Source: Zobellella denitrificans (GTDB lineage Bacteria > Pseudomonadota > Gammaproteobacteria > Enterobacterales > Aeromonadaceae). From it: 46,917 nucleotides of DNA. Location: the NCBI RefSeq assembly GCF_002237365.1, contig NZ_NMUO01000020.1, positions 1 to 46,917 of the forward strand. Direction: 5' to 3'. The notes beneath the pieces were generated by a model. That model did not search any database, was not told where the DNA came from, and was given only the letters and a program-made list of their open reading frames with translations. Shown in pieces: positions 1 to 7,896 of the stretch. The first letter of the stretch is position 1; each line of letters opens with the position of its first letter. A program made the position numbers and the translations under genes.

Positions 1-2
1 TG

Positions 3-740
3 GGCGGACTGCTGGCACTGCTGCCCTGGTTCGGCCTGCCCGGCGCCTCCGCCTCCGCGCCCGCCCCGGTCGTGCCGGTGGCAGGACGCCCCCCTTTCCG
101 GCAGGGCCTGCTGCCCTGGCTGCTGCTGGCCTATTTCTGCGAGGGGCTGGGCTACATCATCACCGGCACCTTTATGGTGGCCATCTTGCACCAGCAACCG
201 GCGCTGGCCGGACTCGGCCACCTGAGCTGGCTGCTGGTGGGGCTGGCGGCCATCCCCTCCTGCGGCCTCTGGCTGGGGCTGGGCAACCGCCTGGGCCTGG
301 CCGGCACCCTGATCGCCGCCCACCTGGCACAGGCGTTGGGCATAGTGCTGCCCCTGCTCTGGCCGGGCCCGACCGGAGCCCTGCTCGGCGCCCTGCTGTT
401 CGGCGGCACCTTTATGGGCATCACCGCCCTGACCCTGTCACTGGGGCGAACACTGGCCCCGACCCGGGTCCAGGCCACCCTGGCCGGGCTCACCGCCGCC
501 TTCGGCCTGGGCCAGATCATCGGCCCGGTGCTGGCGGGGCTGAGCCTCGGCCACAGGCACCATTTCGATCAGGCCCTGCTGGGCGGCGCCCTGGCGGTGC
601 TGCTCGGCGCCCTGGCCCTGCTCTGGGGCCGCTACCGATATCCGTTGTCAACCACCCAAGGAGAACCCTTATGCCCTACGTCAACATCAAGCTCACCCGG
701 GAACAAGAGCCCATCACCCGGGAGCAGAAGGCCGCACTGA
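3..740 (+). CDS. YbfB/YjiJ-family MFS transporter, 5' end outside the window
   Basis: This is the C-terminal part of an inner-membrane major facilitator. The reading frame is open from the first complete codon at position 3, so the true start lies upstream of the window. The visible part is almost entirely hydrophobic helices (about six). It contains a stretch reading YFCEGLGYIITGTF and a GLGQIIGPVLAGL helix, typical of the YbfB/YjiJ (MFS_4) family, whose substrates are mostly unknown. The last 23 residues after the final helix (ending SPGSRRPH) are hydrophilic and lie on top of the next gene, a 70-bp overlap. The ancestral stop was probably lost and the frame runs on to the next TGA. The GTG at 72 is an internal codon, not a start. 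The family call is by sequence resemblance. Confidence 0.75.
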   Translation, partial: GGLLALLPWFGLPGASASAPAPVVPVAGRPPFRQGLLPWLLLAYFCEGLGYIITGTFMVAILHQQPALAGLGHLSWLLVGLAAIPSCGLWLGLGNRLGLAGTLIAAHLAQALGIVLPLLWPGPTGALLGALLFGGTFMGITALTLSLGRTLAPTRVQATLAGLTAAFGLGQIIGPVLAGLSLGHRHHFDQALLGGALAVLLGALALLWGRYRYPLSTTQGEPLCPTSTSSSPGNKSPSPGSRRPH

Positions 741-880
741 TCGCCGGCGTCACCGAGCTGCTGGTGCAGGTGGTGGGCCGCGGCCCCGGCACCACGGTGG
801 TGGTGATCGACGAGGTCGACACCGACAACTACGGCGTGGGCGGCGCCACCATCACCGAGCGGAGGAAGCAGGGGAAATAG
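671..880 (+). CDS. 4-oxalocrotonate tautomerase family protein
   Basis: A 69-residue protein starting MPYVNIKLTRE. After Met removal, Pro would be the N-terminal catalytic base that defines the tautomerase superfamily. Length and the beta-alpha-beta pattern fit the small 4-OT subunits, which assemble as hexamers in the cytoplasm. The segment VVVIDEVDTDNYGVGG is typical of the family. A good ribosome-binding site (AAGGAGA) sits just before the ATG and confirms this start, although the upstream transporter frame overlaps by 70 bp. The physiological substrate cannot be told from sequence. It probably shares a transcript with the transporter upstream. Confidence 0.85.
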   Translation: MPYVNIKLTREQEPITREQKAALIAGVTELLVQVVGRGPGTTVVVIDEVDTDNYGVGGATITERRKQGK

Positions 881-922
881 CGCCCTTTATCCGGACAGCC
901 TCTTTTTCGCCGGCGGCTGGCA

Positions 923-928
923 TATAAT
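923..928 (+). promoter_or_regulatory. Likely -10 box of the LysR gene at 961
   Basis: A perfect TATAAT lies about 33 bp before the ATG at 961. No good -35 hexamer is seen 16-18 bp upstream, as is common for LysR regulator genes that control their own expression. Confidence 0.5.
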
Positions 929-960
929 CCTCATGGAACCCATCAACATCAGGAACACGG

Positions 961-1902
961 ATGGACGTCAGCTATCGCCAGCTCAGGGCCTTTCTGGCCC
1001 TGGTGGAAGAACGCAATATCACCCGGGCCGCCGAGCGGATCCACCTGACCCAGTCGGCCCTGAGCCAGATGCTGAAACGGCTGGAGCAACAGCTCGAGGC
1101 CGAGCTGTTGCGGCGGGAAGGGCGGGAGCTCGGCCTGACCCCGGCCGGCGAGGCCCTGTACCGGGAGGCCAGGGTTATCGTCAACCGCCTGGACAAGCTG
1201 CTGCGGGACAACCGGGATCGCCGCCACGGCTTTCACAAGTCGCTGGTGGTGTCCTCCCTCTATACCCTCTCCGCCTCCCTGGCGCCCAGGGCCCTGAACC
1301 GGATGAAGCAGGAGCACCGGGATTTTACCTTTCGCCTGATCGAGGAGCGGGTGGACGACATCACCCGTTCGGTGCTGGAAGGCCGGGCCGATGTGGGCAT
1401 CAATACTCCCGACCATCATCCCGACCTCGACTTCATTCCCCTGTTCCGGGACTACCTCTGCCTGGCCTGTCGGGACGATCATCCCCTGGCCGGGGCCGAC
1501 GCCGTCAGCTGGGAGCAAGCCTACGAGCACGCCGGCATCGGCGTGAGCCCGGGCAACAGCCTGCGCACCCTGGCCGACGAGGCCTTCCACCGCATCGGGC
1601 TCAGCTACGATCCGGAGTTCAACGCCTCCCACACCTCCACCCTGCTGGGCATGATCTCCAGCGGCCTGGGCTCGGCCATACTGTCCTCCACCATTTCCGC
1701 CATCGACAACACCCCCGGCATCCGCTTCCTGCCCATCCGTTCGCCTTACCAGTACCGCCAGGTGGGGCTGCTGCTGCGCAAGGATGCCCGCCGCCCGCTG
1801 ATCGACGAATTCTGCCTGCGGATCCAGGAGCAGGTGGCCGACTGGCAGGCGGTCAAAGAGGGGCAGGTGCTGCTCCCGGGCCGGCCGGGAGCAGCGGGGT
1901 GA
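961..1902 (+). CDS. LysR-family transcriptional regulator
   Basis: A 313-residue LysR regulator. Residues 1-60 carry the winged helix-turn-helix (LRAFLALVEERNITRAAERIHLTQSALSQMLKRLE). The rest is the periplasmic-binding-protein-like effector domain, which in this family senses a small metabolite. The ATG at 961 follows an AGGA element at a suitable distance; an upstream ATG at 933 is in another frame. The gene is convergent with and directly abuts the AbgT-type transporter: its TGA ends at 1902 and the neighbour's stop begins at 1903. Position suggests control of the M20/AbgT locus, but its own promoter points away from the transporter operon, so this is inference. Confidence 0.9.
   Translation: MDVSYRQLRAFLALVEERNITRAAERIHLTQSALSQMLKRLEQQLEAELLRREGRELGLTPAGEALYREARVIVNRLDKLLRDNRDRRHGFHKSLVVSSLYTLSASLAPRALNRMKQEHRDFTFRLIEERVDDITRSVLEGRADVGINTPDHHPDLDFIPLFRDYLCLACRDDHPLAGADAVSWEQAYEHAGIGVSPGNSLRTLADEAFHRIGLSYDPEFNASHTSTLLGMISSGLGSAILSSTISAIDNTPGIRFLPIRSPYQYRQVGLLLRKDARRPLIDEFCLRIQEQVADWQAVKEGQVLLPGRPGAAG
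1869..1895. terminator. Strong hairpin at the convergent LysR/AbgT junction
   Basis: A perfect 11-bp GC-rich stem (1869-1879 with 1885-1895) and a 5-nt loop. It lies inside the last codons of the LysR gene and just downstream of the abgT-type stop on the other strand. There is no T-run on either side, so it is not a standard intrinsic terminator. It may stabilise mRNA 3' ends or help termination in both directions. Confidence 0.45.
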
Positions 1903-3414
1903 TCAGAGCGGGCCAACCGGCAGCCCCAGCAGGAAGTAAAGCAGGAAGGCGCCGCCCCAGATGCCGAACAGCAGCAGGGCGTAGGGCAGCATCATCGCCA
2001 GGAAGGTACCGAAGCGCACCTCGGGGTTGTAGCGGGCGATCAGCGCCAGCACCATGGGAATATAAGGATTGGTGGGCGAGATGATGTTGGTGGTGGAATC
2101 GGCGATACGGTAGGCCATCTGGGTATCCGCCGGCTCCACTCCCAGCAGCATGAACAGCGGGATGAACACCGGCGCCATAATGGCCCACTGGGCCGAGCCG
2201 CTGAACACAATGAGGTTCATGGCCCCGGCCAGCACCATGAACAGCGCCAGCATCACCAGGTTGGGCAGGGGCAGCCCGGACAGCCACTCGGCGCCGTTCA
2301 CCGCCACGAAGATGGCCAGGTTCGACCAGTTGAACCAGGCGATAAACTGGGCGATGACGAACACCAGCACGATGTAGCCGCCCACACTTTTCAGCGCCCT
2401 GGCCATCAGCCCGGGGACATCGTCCGCCCGCTGGATGGCCCCCGACTTCACCCCGAACACCACGGCGCAGAGGATAAAGAAACCCATGATCACCGGTATG
2501 ATGCCGCTCAGAAAAGGCGACGGCACCAGTCCGCCCTCGGCGTTGCGCAAGGGCGATCCGGCCGGCAGCAGCACCAGCAGGAAGAGGCCCAGGTAGAGGG
2601 CGGCGGCGGCCAGGGTCCACTTCAGCGCCGTTTTCTCCCGGTCGGACACGCTGTAGCTCTGGCCCATGTCGGCTCCTTCCCGGCTGTGCAGGGCGGAAAA
2701 ACGCGGCTCGATGTATTTGTCGGTGATCAGGGTGCCCGCCACTACCAGCAGCGGCACCGACACCAGCATGAAGTACCAGTTGGCCGCCGGCGAGATTTCC
2801 ACCGCCCGCACCACGGCCGCGGCCTCGGTAGAGATGCCCGACAGCAGCACGTCGGTACCGGCGATGAAGATGTTGGCGGTAAAACCGGCGGCCACCGCCA
2901 CAAAGCCGGCGGCAATGCCGACGATGGGGTTGCGGTTGGTGGCCGCGAATACGATGCCGGCCAGGGGCGGCACCAGGATAAAGGCAGCGTCCGAGGCCAG
3001 GTTGCCGATGATGCCCACCAGGAAGATGGTGCCGGTGACGAATTTGCGCGGCGCGTTGAGCAGCGAGGCCTTGATGGCCGCATCGGCCAGCCCGACCTCC
3101 TGCATCAGCCCCACCGCCAGCATCATGCACAGCACCAGGCCGAGCGGTTTGAAGGACACGAAGTTGTCGACCGTGGACGAGAGGATATAGACCAGCCCTT
3201 CGCCGCTCAGCAGGCTGCGCACCGCGACCTCGTTGCCGTTGCCCGGGTGGGTGACGCTGCCGCCCGCCGCCGCGACCAGGGCCGACAGCACCATGACGGC
3301 GGCGCACAGGTAGATGAACAGGTAAAAAGGATGGGGCAGTTTGTCGCCAATGCGCTCGATACGCTGGATAAGGCTGCTGGGGCGGGGCGCCGCCCCGGAA
3401 TGGATGGATGACAT
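1903..3414 (-). CDS. abgT: AbgT-family transporter
   Basis: A 503-residue inner-membrane protein of the AbgT/MtrF family, close to the usual 500-510 residues. E. coli AbgT imports p-aminobenzoyl-glutamate, and MtrF and YdaH export antimetabolites. Visible family hallmarks are the hairpin region LASDAAFILVPPLAGIVF, the second repeat region FSGSAQWAIMAPVFIPL, and ADSTTNIISPTNPYIPMVLAL near the C terminus. About nine to eleven hydrophobic helices are evident. The ATG at 3414 is preceded by AAAGGA. It is the last gene of the minus-strand unit, 55 bp downstream of an M20 amidohydrolase, so the pair probably takes up and cleaves an acylated amino acid. Family call strong; substrate unknown. Confidence 0.9.
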   Translation of the reverse strand: MSSIHSGAAPRPSSLIQRIERIGDKLPHPFYLFIYLCAAVMVLSALVAAAGGSVTHPGNGNEVAVRSLLSGEGLVYILSSTVDNFVSFKPLGLVLCMMLAVGLMQEVGLADAAIKASLLNAPRKFVTGTIFLVGIIGNLASDAAFILVPPLAGIVFAATNRNPIVGIAAGFVAVAAGFTANIFIAGTDVLLSGISTEAAAVVRAVEISPAANWYFMLVSVPLLVVAGTLITDKYIEPRFSALHSREGADMGQSYSVSDREKTALKWTLAAAALYLGLFLLVLLPAGSPLRNAEGGLVPSPFLSGIIPVIMGFFILCAVVFGVKSGAIQRADDVPGLMARALKSVGGYIVLVFVIAQFIAWFNWSNLAIFVAVNGAEWLSGLPLPNLVMLALFMVLAGAMNLIVFSGSAQWAIMAPVFIPLFMLLGVEPADTQMAYRIADSTTNIISPTNPYIPMVLALIARYNPEVRFGTFLAMMLPYALLLFGIWGGAFLLYFLLGLPVGPL

Positions 3415-3469
3415 AAACAGAGTCCTTTCTCGCGTTAAGGGCGGGCCTCCGAGCGAGGCCCACCGGGGA

Positions 3470-4645
3470 TTAGTCCATTTGCCGCACCAGGGTCACGAAA
3501 TAGGCCGCTCCCGCCGGTATGATGGCATCGTTGAAGTCGTATTTCTTGTTGTGCAACCCCAGGCTGCAGCCGGGCTCATGATCGCCGTTGCCGATAAAGC
3601 CGTAGCAACCCGGTACCCGGCCCAGGAAGTGGGCGAAATCCTCGCTGCCCATCAGCGGCTCGGTGTTGCCGTCCACTCCCTCGGCACCGGCCACGGCACC
3701 GGCGGCACGCACCGCCAGGGCGGTTTCGGCCGGGCTGTTGACGGTGGGCGGATGACTGACGGGACCGAGGCGGAAGTCGGCCTCCATCTCGAAGGCCCGG
3801 GCCAGGTTGGGCACCAGGGTCTCCAGCCGCTGGATGAGATTGCGCCGGGTGTCCTCGCTCAGGGTACGGAAAGTACCGCTGAGATGGGCTTCGTCGGCGA
3901 TGGCGTTGGTGGTCTCGCCGCCGTGGATCTGGGTGACCGAGATCACCACCGGCTCCAGCGGGCTGAAGGTGCGGCTGACCAGCCCCTGGATACCCTGGTA
4001 GATATGGGTCGCCACCAGCAGCGGATCCCGGGTCTTGTGGGGCAGGCCGGCGTGGCCGCTGTTGCCGCGCACCCTGATGAACAGCCGATCCGAGCTGGCC
4101 ATGATGGGCCCCTCCCGAAAGGCAAAATGTCCCGCCGGGATACCGGGCATGTTGTGCAGGGCGAAGCAGGCGTCCACCGGATAGCGCTCCAGGGCCCCCT
4201 CGGCGATCATCCGCTCGGCGCCACCCACGCCCTCCTCCGCCGGCTGGAAGAACAGCACGGCGCTGCCCTTGAAGTCCCGGTGCAGGGCCAGGTAGCGGGC
4301 CGCCATCAACAGCATGGTGGTATGGCCGTCGTGGCCGCAGGCGTGCATCTTGCCGGCGCAACCGGAGCGGTGCTCGAAGGTGTTTTCCTCGTCGATGGGC
4401 AGGGCATCCATGTCGGCGCGCAGGCCGAGTCGCCGCCCCGGCCCCAGTTTGCCGTGGATCACCGCCACTACGCCGGTCTCGGCGAAGTCGGTACAAATTT
4501 CATCCACGCCGTAGGCGGTCAGCAGTTCCACCACCAGCGCCTGGGTGGCTTTTTCCTCGAACCCCAGCTCGGGGTGCCGATGGATGCGGCGCCGGATCGC
4601 CCGGGCCTCGGCTTGCCATTGGTTCAGTACTTCCAGCAAGGACAT
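3470..4645 (-). CDS. M20 family amidohydrolase (hippurate hydrolase-like)
   Basis: A 391-residue cytoplasmic metallo-amidohydrolase of the M20D group (hippurate hydrolase, N-acyl-L-amino acid amidohydrolase, AbgA/AbgB). The two-metal ligands are visible: MHACGHDGH (His101, Cys103, His105), QPAEEG (Glu137/138), LHNMP (His164) and a C-terminal LHNKKYDF His. HPELGFEE and GSEDF are also family motifs. It should hydrolyse an amide bond such as N-benzoyl, N-acetyl or aminobenzoyl-glutamate. The ATG is preceded by GCGGAGATAACG, a good ribosome-binding site. It lies directly upstream of the AbgT transporter gene in the same direction, as in E. coli abgAB-abgT. Exact substrate not predictable. Confidence 0.92.
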   Translation of the reverse strand: MSLLEVLNQWQAEARAIRRRIHRHPELGFEEKATQALVVELLTAYGVDEICTDFAETGVVAVIHGKLGPGRRLGLRADMDALPIDEENTFEHRSGCAGKMHACGHDGHTTMLLMAARYLALHRDFKGSAVLFFQPAEEGVGGAERMIAEGALERYPVDACFALHNMPGIPAGHFAFREGPIMASSDRLFIRVRGNSGHAGLPHKTRDPLLVATHIYQGIQGLVSRTFSPLEPVVISVTQIHGGETTNAIADEAHLSGTFRTLSEDTRRNLIQRLETLVPNLARAFEMEADFRLGPVSHPPTVNSPAETALAVRAAGAVAGAEGVDGNTEPLMGSEDFAHFLGRVPGCYGFIGNGDHEPGCSLGLHNKKYDFNDAIIPAGAAYFVTLVRQMD

Positions 4646-4797
4646 CGTTATCTCCGCTCAATCATGATGGAGCTAACTTAACAGCCGGCGGGGGCAGGGG
4701 AATAATCAGCTTGTTAATGGCGCCAGTAGCAAAGCTTATGGGTGGGGAAGCAAGCGGGCCGCCGTCCCGCCAGGGACCACGGCCACCTCTTCGTTGA
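4646..4797 (-). other. 152-bp gap between two M20 genes, with a GC-rich hairpin
   Basis: The gap separates the symporter/M20 unit from the M20/AbgT unit. Just after the upstream M20 stop on the minus strand is an imperfect inverted repeat (about 4755-4780) built of GGCC...GTCCC/GGGAC...GGCC arms with no T-run. The rest is more AT-rich and could carry a promoter for the M20/AbgT pair. No coding signal seen. Confidence 0.4.
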
Positions 4798-6066
4798 TTA
4801 GCCCAGAAACGCCAGGGCGCCGGTGACCAGGGCGGCGATGCCGGTTTCCAGGGACGGCTGGCGGTCGGGCGCATAGTAGGGCGAGTGGGGCATGGGCAGC
4901 TGGCGCATGCGATCATAGACCCGCTCGCCGCGGGTGCCGGCCCAGCTCTCGGCGGTGGCGGCGCCGATAAACCAGTAGGCGTAGGGGATGTTCCCGCCCT
5001 CGAAGCCGCCGGCGGCGGCGTTGCCGAAGTAGGGGAAATCCTCGCTGCCGCCGAGCCGGCCCATCTCGAACAGCCGTTGCTCGCCGAAGTAGTCGCCGTG
5101 GGCCCGGCGCAGCCGTTCCACGGTGGCGGCGTCGTTGTCCAGGGTGATGGTTTCGCTCAGCACCCGGTATTCCGCCGGCTTCGGCGAGCGCCCCGCCAGG
5201 CACTCGGCGTCGATGATGCGCCGGATAGCATCCAGCACCTGTTGCAGCAGCGTGTCGCTGAAGCAGCGCACGTTGATCTCCAGCTCGGCGCTGTGGGGGA
5301 TGATGTTGCCCTGGGTGCCCGCCTGCAGCTTGCCCACCGTCACCACCACCTGCTCGCTGGGCTCCACTTCCCGGGAGACGATGGTCTGCAGCCGTACCAC
5401 GGCGTGGGCGGCGATCACCACCGGGTCCACCGCCTGGGCCGGCATGGAGCCGTGGCCGCCGTTGCCGTGGATGGTCACCCCCAGGGTGGTGGCCGCGGCC
5501 ATGGCCCGGCCGGCGATGTGGCCCACCATGCCGGCCAGCGCCGGCATGTTGTGCTGGCCCAAGATGACGTCGGGCCGGGCGATGCGCTCGTAGAGGCCGT
5601 CCCTGAGCATGGCGCGGGCACCGCCGAACACCTCCTCCGCCGGCTGGTGCACCACCATCAGGGTGCCCCGCCAGTGCTCGCGCAGGGCATGGAGCACGGC
5701 GGCGGCGCCGGTCAGGCAGCTGGCGTGCAGGTCGTGGCCGCAGGCGTGCATCACCGCCGGCCCCTCCCCGCCGTGGCGGCAGCTGGCGTAATCGAGCCCG
5801 GTCTGCTCGCGGATGGGCAGGGCGTCCATGTCGCCGCGCAGCATCACGCAGGGCCCCTCGCCGTTTTGCAGCAGGCCCACCACCCCGGTCTTGCCGAGGC
5901 CGGTGGTCACCTCATAGCCGATGGCGTCCAGCCGGGCGGCCAGCTTGCGACTGGTCTCGACCTCTTCGAACGGCAGCTCCGGATGCCGGTGCAGGTCCTG
6001 GTAGAGGTGGTCGATATCGTCGTAGACACGGGCCAGGGCGCCCTTGATCAGCTCATGTATCTGCAT
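4798..6066 (-). CDS. M20 family amidohydrolase
   Basis: A 422-residue paralogue of the amidohydrolase at 3470. It has the same metal centre: HPELPFEE, GDMDALP, MHACGHDLHA (His107, Cys109, His111), QPAEEV and GSEDF. The C-terminal metal region reads MPHSPYYAPD rather than the LHN of its neighbour, so substrate preference probably differs. It starts 9 bp after the symporter gene ends, so it is co-transcribed with it. In E. coli AbgA and AbgB are two M20 chains of one enzyme; here both chains keep all ligands and may act as a pair or separately. A cytoplasmic amidohydrolase is certain by motif; the substrate is not. Confidence 0.92.
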   Translation of the reverse strand: MQIHELIKGALARVYDDIDHLYQDLHRHPELPFEEVETSRKLAARLDAIGYEVTTGLGKTGVVGLLQNGEGPCVMLRGDMDALPIREQTGLDYASCRHGGEGPAVMHACGHDLHASCLTGAAAVLHALREHWRGTLMVVHQPAEEVFGGARAMLRDGLYERIARPDVILGQHNMPALAGMVGHIAGRAMAAATTLGVTIHGNGGHGSMPAQAVDPVVIAAHAVVRLQTIVSREVEPSEQVVVTVGKLQAGTQGNIIPHSAELEINVRCFSDTLLQQVLDAIRRIIDAECLAGRSPKPAEYRVLSETITLDNDAATVERLRRAHGDYFGEQRLFEMGRLGGSEDFPYFGNAAAGGFEGGNIPYAYWFIGAATAESWAGTRGERVYDRMRQLPMPHSPYYAPDRQPSLETGIAALVTGALAFLG

Positions 6067-6075
6067 GGGGTTTCC

Positions 6076-7539
6076 TTATACCTTGGACGCCACGGCGTCG
6101 GTCTTGTTGTTGAACAGCCATTGCCACAGGGCCACCACCAGCAGGTTGAGCAAAAAGCCCCAGAAGCCGGGATGGAACTGCAGCGGCGACGGCAGGTAGA
6201 ACTGGTACAGCAGGGTCAGGCCGCTGCCCAGCAGGGTGCCGGCGATCACCGCCTGTTTGGTGAGGGCGGGCAGGAAGAGGGCGCCGACCACCATGGGCAT
6301 CAGCTGCACTATGATGCCGAAGGCGCCCAGCAGCACCGCCACCAGCGACGCCGGGTTGTAGAGCGCGAACAGGTAGCCGAGCAGCGACACCACCAGCACC
6401 CCCAGCTGGATGGCCCGCACCACGGCCCGTTCGGACGCCTTGCGCATCACCGAGATGCAGAGGATGTCGCGCACCGCTATGGTGGCGGCGGTATGGGCCA
6501 GGTTGGCACCGGTGGACATGGCCGCCGCCAGGGCGCCGGACAGCATGATGCCGGTCACCCAGGGCGAGAAGCCGGCCACGTCCATCACCAGCTTGAGCAG
6601 CACCTCGTCGGGCCGGGCCAGGGGCTGATCGGCGAACACCAGGATGCCGGCGAAGCCGATCAGCAGCAGGGGCACCAGCAGGTAGGCGAACAGCGGGTAG
6701 AACACGGCCACCTGGCGCAGGGTACGGTCGTTTTCGGCGGTGTAGAACTTCATGAACAGGTGCGGCCACATGGCGCCGCCGAAGGCGCTGACCAGTATGG
6801 CGGTGCTGAAGGCGCCCCAGCCCATGACCCCGGTGGCGCCCGGCATCACCAGGTACTCGGGCATCTGCAGCTGGATCTGCTCGAACATGGGACCCACGCC
6901 GCCGAACAGGCGGTCGGTCACCGCCCAGCCGAGGAACCAGGCGATGGCCACCATCATCACCCCCTGCAGCAGGTTGGTCCAGCCGATGCCGCCCAGGCCG
7001 CTGCAGTACACATAGGCCGCCACCACCAGGAAGGCGAGCAGCGCCCCCAGCCAGAAGGGCACCAGGCCGCCGGTGGCCGCCTGGAACAGCAGGCCGGCGC
7101 CGGCGATCTGGATGGCCAGGTAGGGGATCAGCGCCACCACGCTGATGCTGCCGGCGAAGGCGCCCAGGCCCGGGCTGCGATAGTGATGGGCGATCAGGTC
7201 GGCCTGGGTCAGGTAGCCGTGGGCCTTGCCCAGCTCGCGCACCCGCGGCCCCATCACCCAGATGATGATGGGGATAAGACTCAGGTAAGCCAGGATGTAG
7301 AGGGCGGGGGCACCGTGTTTGTAGGCCCAGCCCGGGGTGCCGAGAAAGGCGAAGGCGGAGAAGATTTCCGCCCCCAGGATAAAGAACAGGATCAGCACCC
7401 CCACATGTCGGCCGCCGGCCACGTACTGCTCCAGGCTGGAGCTGGAGCCGGTGCCCTTGCCGCGGGCGCGCACCCCCACCCACAGCACCAGCAGCAGGTA
7501 GGACAGGGTAATGCCGGTAACGATGACGGCGTCAGACAT
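6076..7539 (-). CDS. Sodium:solute symporter family protein
   Basis: A 487-residue membrane transporter of the SSS family (PanF/PutP/MctP-like) with about 13 hydrophobic helices. Family features include the early YVAGGRHVG segment, the LGAEIFSAFAFLGTPGWAY core of TM2, and ALAAAMSTGANLAHTAATI, the sodium-site region. It should use a sodium gradient to import an organic anion or amino-acid-like substrate. The start chosen is the ATG at 7539, because GGAGG lies about 9 bp upstream. The ATG at 7554 would place that element inside the gene. It overlaps the small DUF3311-like gene by 8 bp and is followed by an M20 amidohydrolase. Confidence 0.9.
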   Translation of the reverse strand: MSDAVIVTGITLSYLLLVLWVGVRARGKGTGSSSSLEQYVAGGRHVGVLILFFILGAEIFSAFAFLGTPGWAYKHGAPALYILAYLSLIPIIIWVMGPRVRELGKAHGYLTQADLIAHHYRSPGLGAFAGSISVVALIPYLAIQIAGAGLLFQAATGGLVPFWLGALLAFLVVAAYVYCSGLGGIGWTNLLQGVMMVAIAWFLGWAVTDRLFGGVGPMFEQIQLQMPEYLVMPGATGVMGWGAFSTAILVSAFGGAMWPHLFMKFYTAENDRTLRQVAVFYPLFAYLLVPLLLIGFAGILVFADQPLARPDEVLLKLVMDVAGFSPWVTGIMLSGALAAAMSTGANLAHTAATIAVRDILCISVMRKASERAVVRAIQLGVLVVSLLGYLFALYNPASLVAVLLGAFGIIVQLMPMVVGALFLPALTKQAVIAGTLLGSGLTLLYQFYLPSPLQFHPGFWGFLLNLLVVALWQWLFNNKTDAVASKV

Positions 7540-7738
7540 GGCGCTGGCCTCCATACTGCTTGATAAAGGCCGCCAGCAGGCCGGCGAACAGCAGGAACAT
7601 CCACAGGATGTACCAGAAGAACAGGAACGGCAGGCCCAGTATCATGGGCTCCACCCGGTTGGCGATCAGGGCCCCGGGCCAGATCATGGCCAGGGTGCAG
7701 AGCACAAAGTGCAGCCCTATCCAGCGGTTGGTATTCAT
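7532..7738 (-). CDS. Small two-helix membrane protein, DUF3311-like, symporter partner
   Basis: A 68-residue protein (MNTNRWIGLHFVLC...) with two transmembrane helices and a GLPFLFFWYILWMFL segment. It resembles DUF3311/YhdT-type proteins that are habitually encoded just before SSS symporters, as yhdT before panF. The ATG at 7738 follows AAGGAG with 7-bp spacing. The upstream ATG at 7756 would add only MRRRCF and has no ribosome-binding site. Its stop overlaps the start of the symporter by 8 bp, so translation is coupled. It is first in the minus-strand operon. A role as transporter subunit is inferred from gene pairing. Confidence 0.8.
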   Translation of the reverse strand: MNTNRWIGLHFVLCTLAMIWPGALIANRVEPMILGLPFLFFWYILWMFLLFAGLLAAFIKQYGGQRHV

Positions 7739-7840
7739 AAAGCATCTCCTTCGCAATGGCTTTCCTCGACTCGCCGACAGGGCAAGTGTTAATGATCAAG
7801 ATAGGACTTGTTACAGCAATATAAAAAATAGTAAATATCT

Positions 7841-7864
7841 ATACCCGCAATGCCATTAAGGTAT
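7841..7864. promoter_or_regulatory. Inverted repeat in the divergent LysR/symporter promoter region
   Basis: ATACC (7841-7845) and GGTAT (7860-7864) form an inverted repeat with a 14-bp spacer in the AT-rich region between the LysR gene and the divergent DUF3311/symporter operon. This is where a LysR regulator would be expected to bind. A second dyad, CCGGTG-N6-CACCGG at 7870-7887, lies right before the LysR start. Sites are seen; their binding role is inferred. Confidence 0.4.
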
Positions 7865-7896
7865 GGAGACCGGTGTGAAACCACCGGAACGTTGAG

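Noticed and set aside
933-2084. 383-residue plus-strand frame overlapping the first LysR gene
   Set aside because: Pro/Gly/Arg-rich out-of-frame translation of the LysR gene; the frame from 961 has a perfect LysR domain.
4885-7563. 892-residue plus-strand open frame opposite the M20 and symporter genes
   Set aside because: Antisense to two genes with clear catalytic or membrane motifs; His/Gly/Gln-rich shadow without a start signal.
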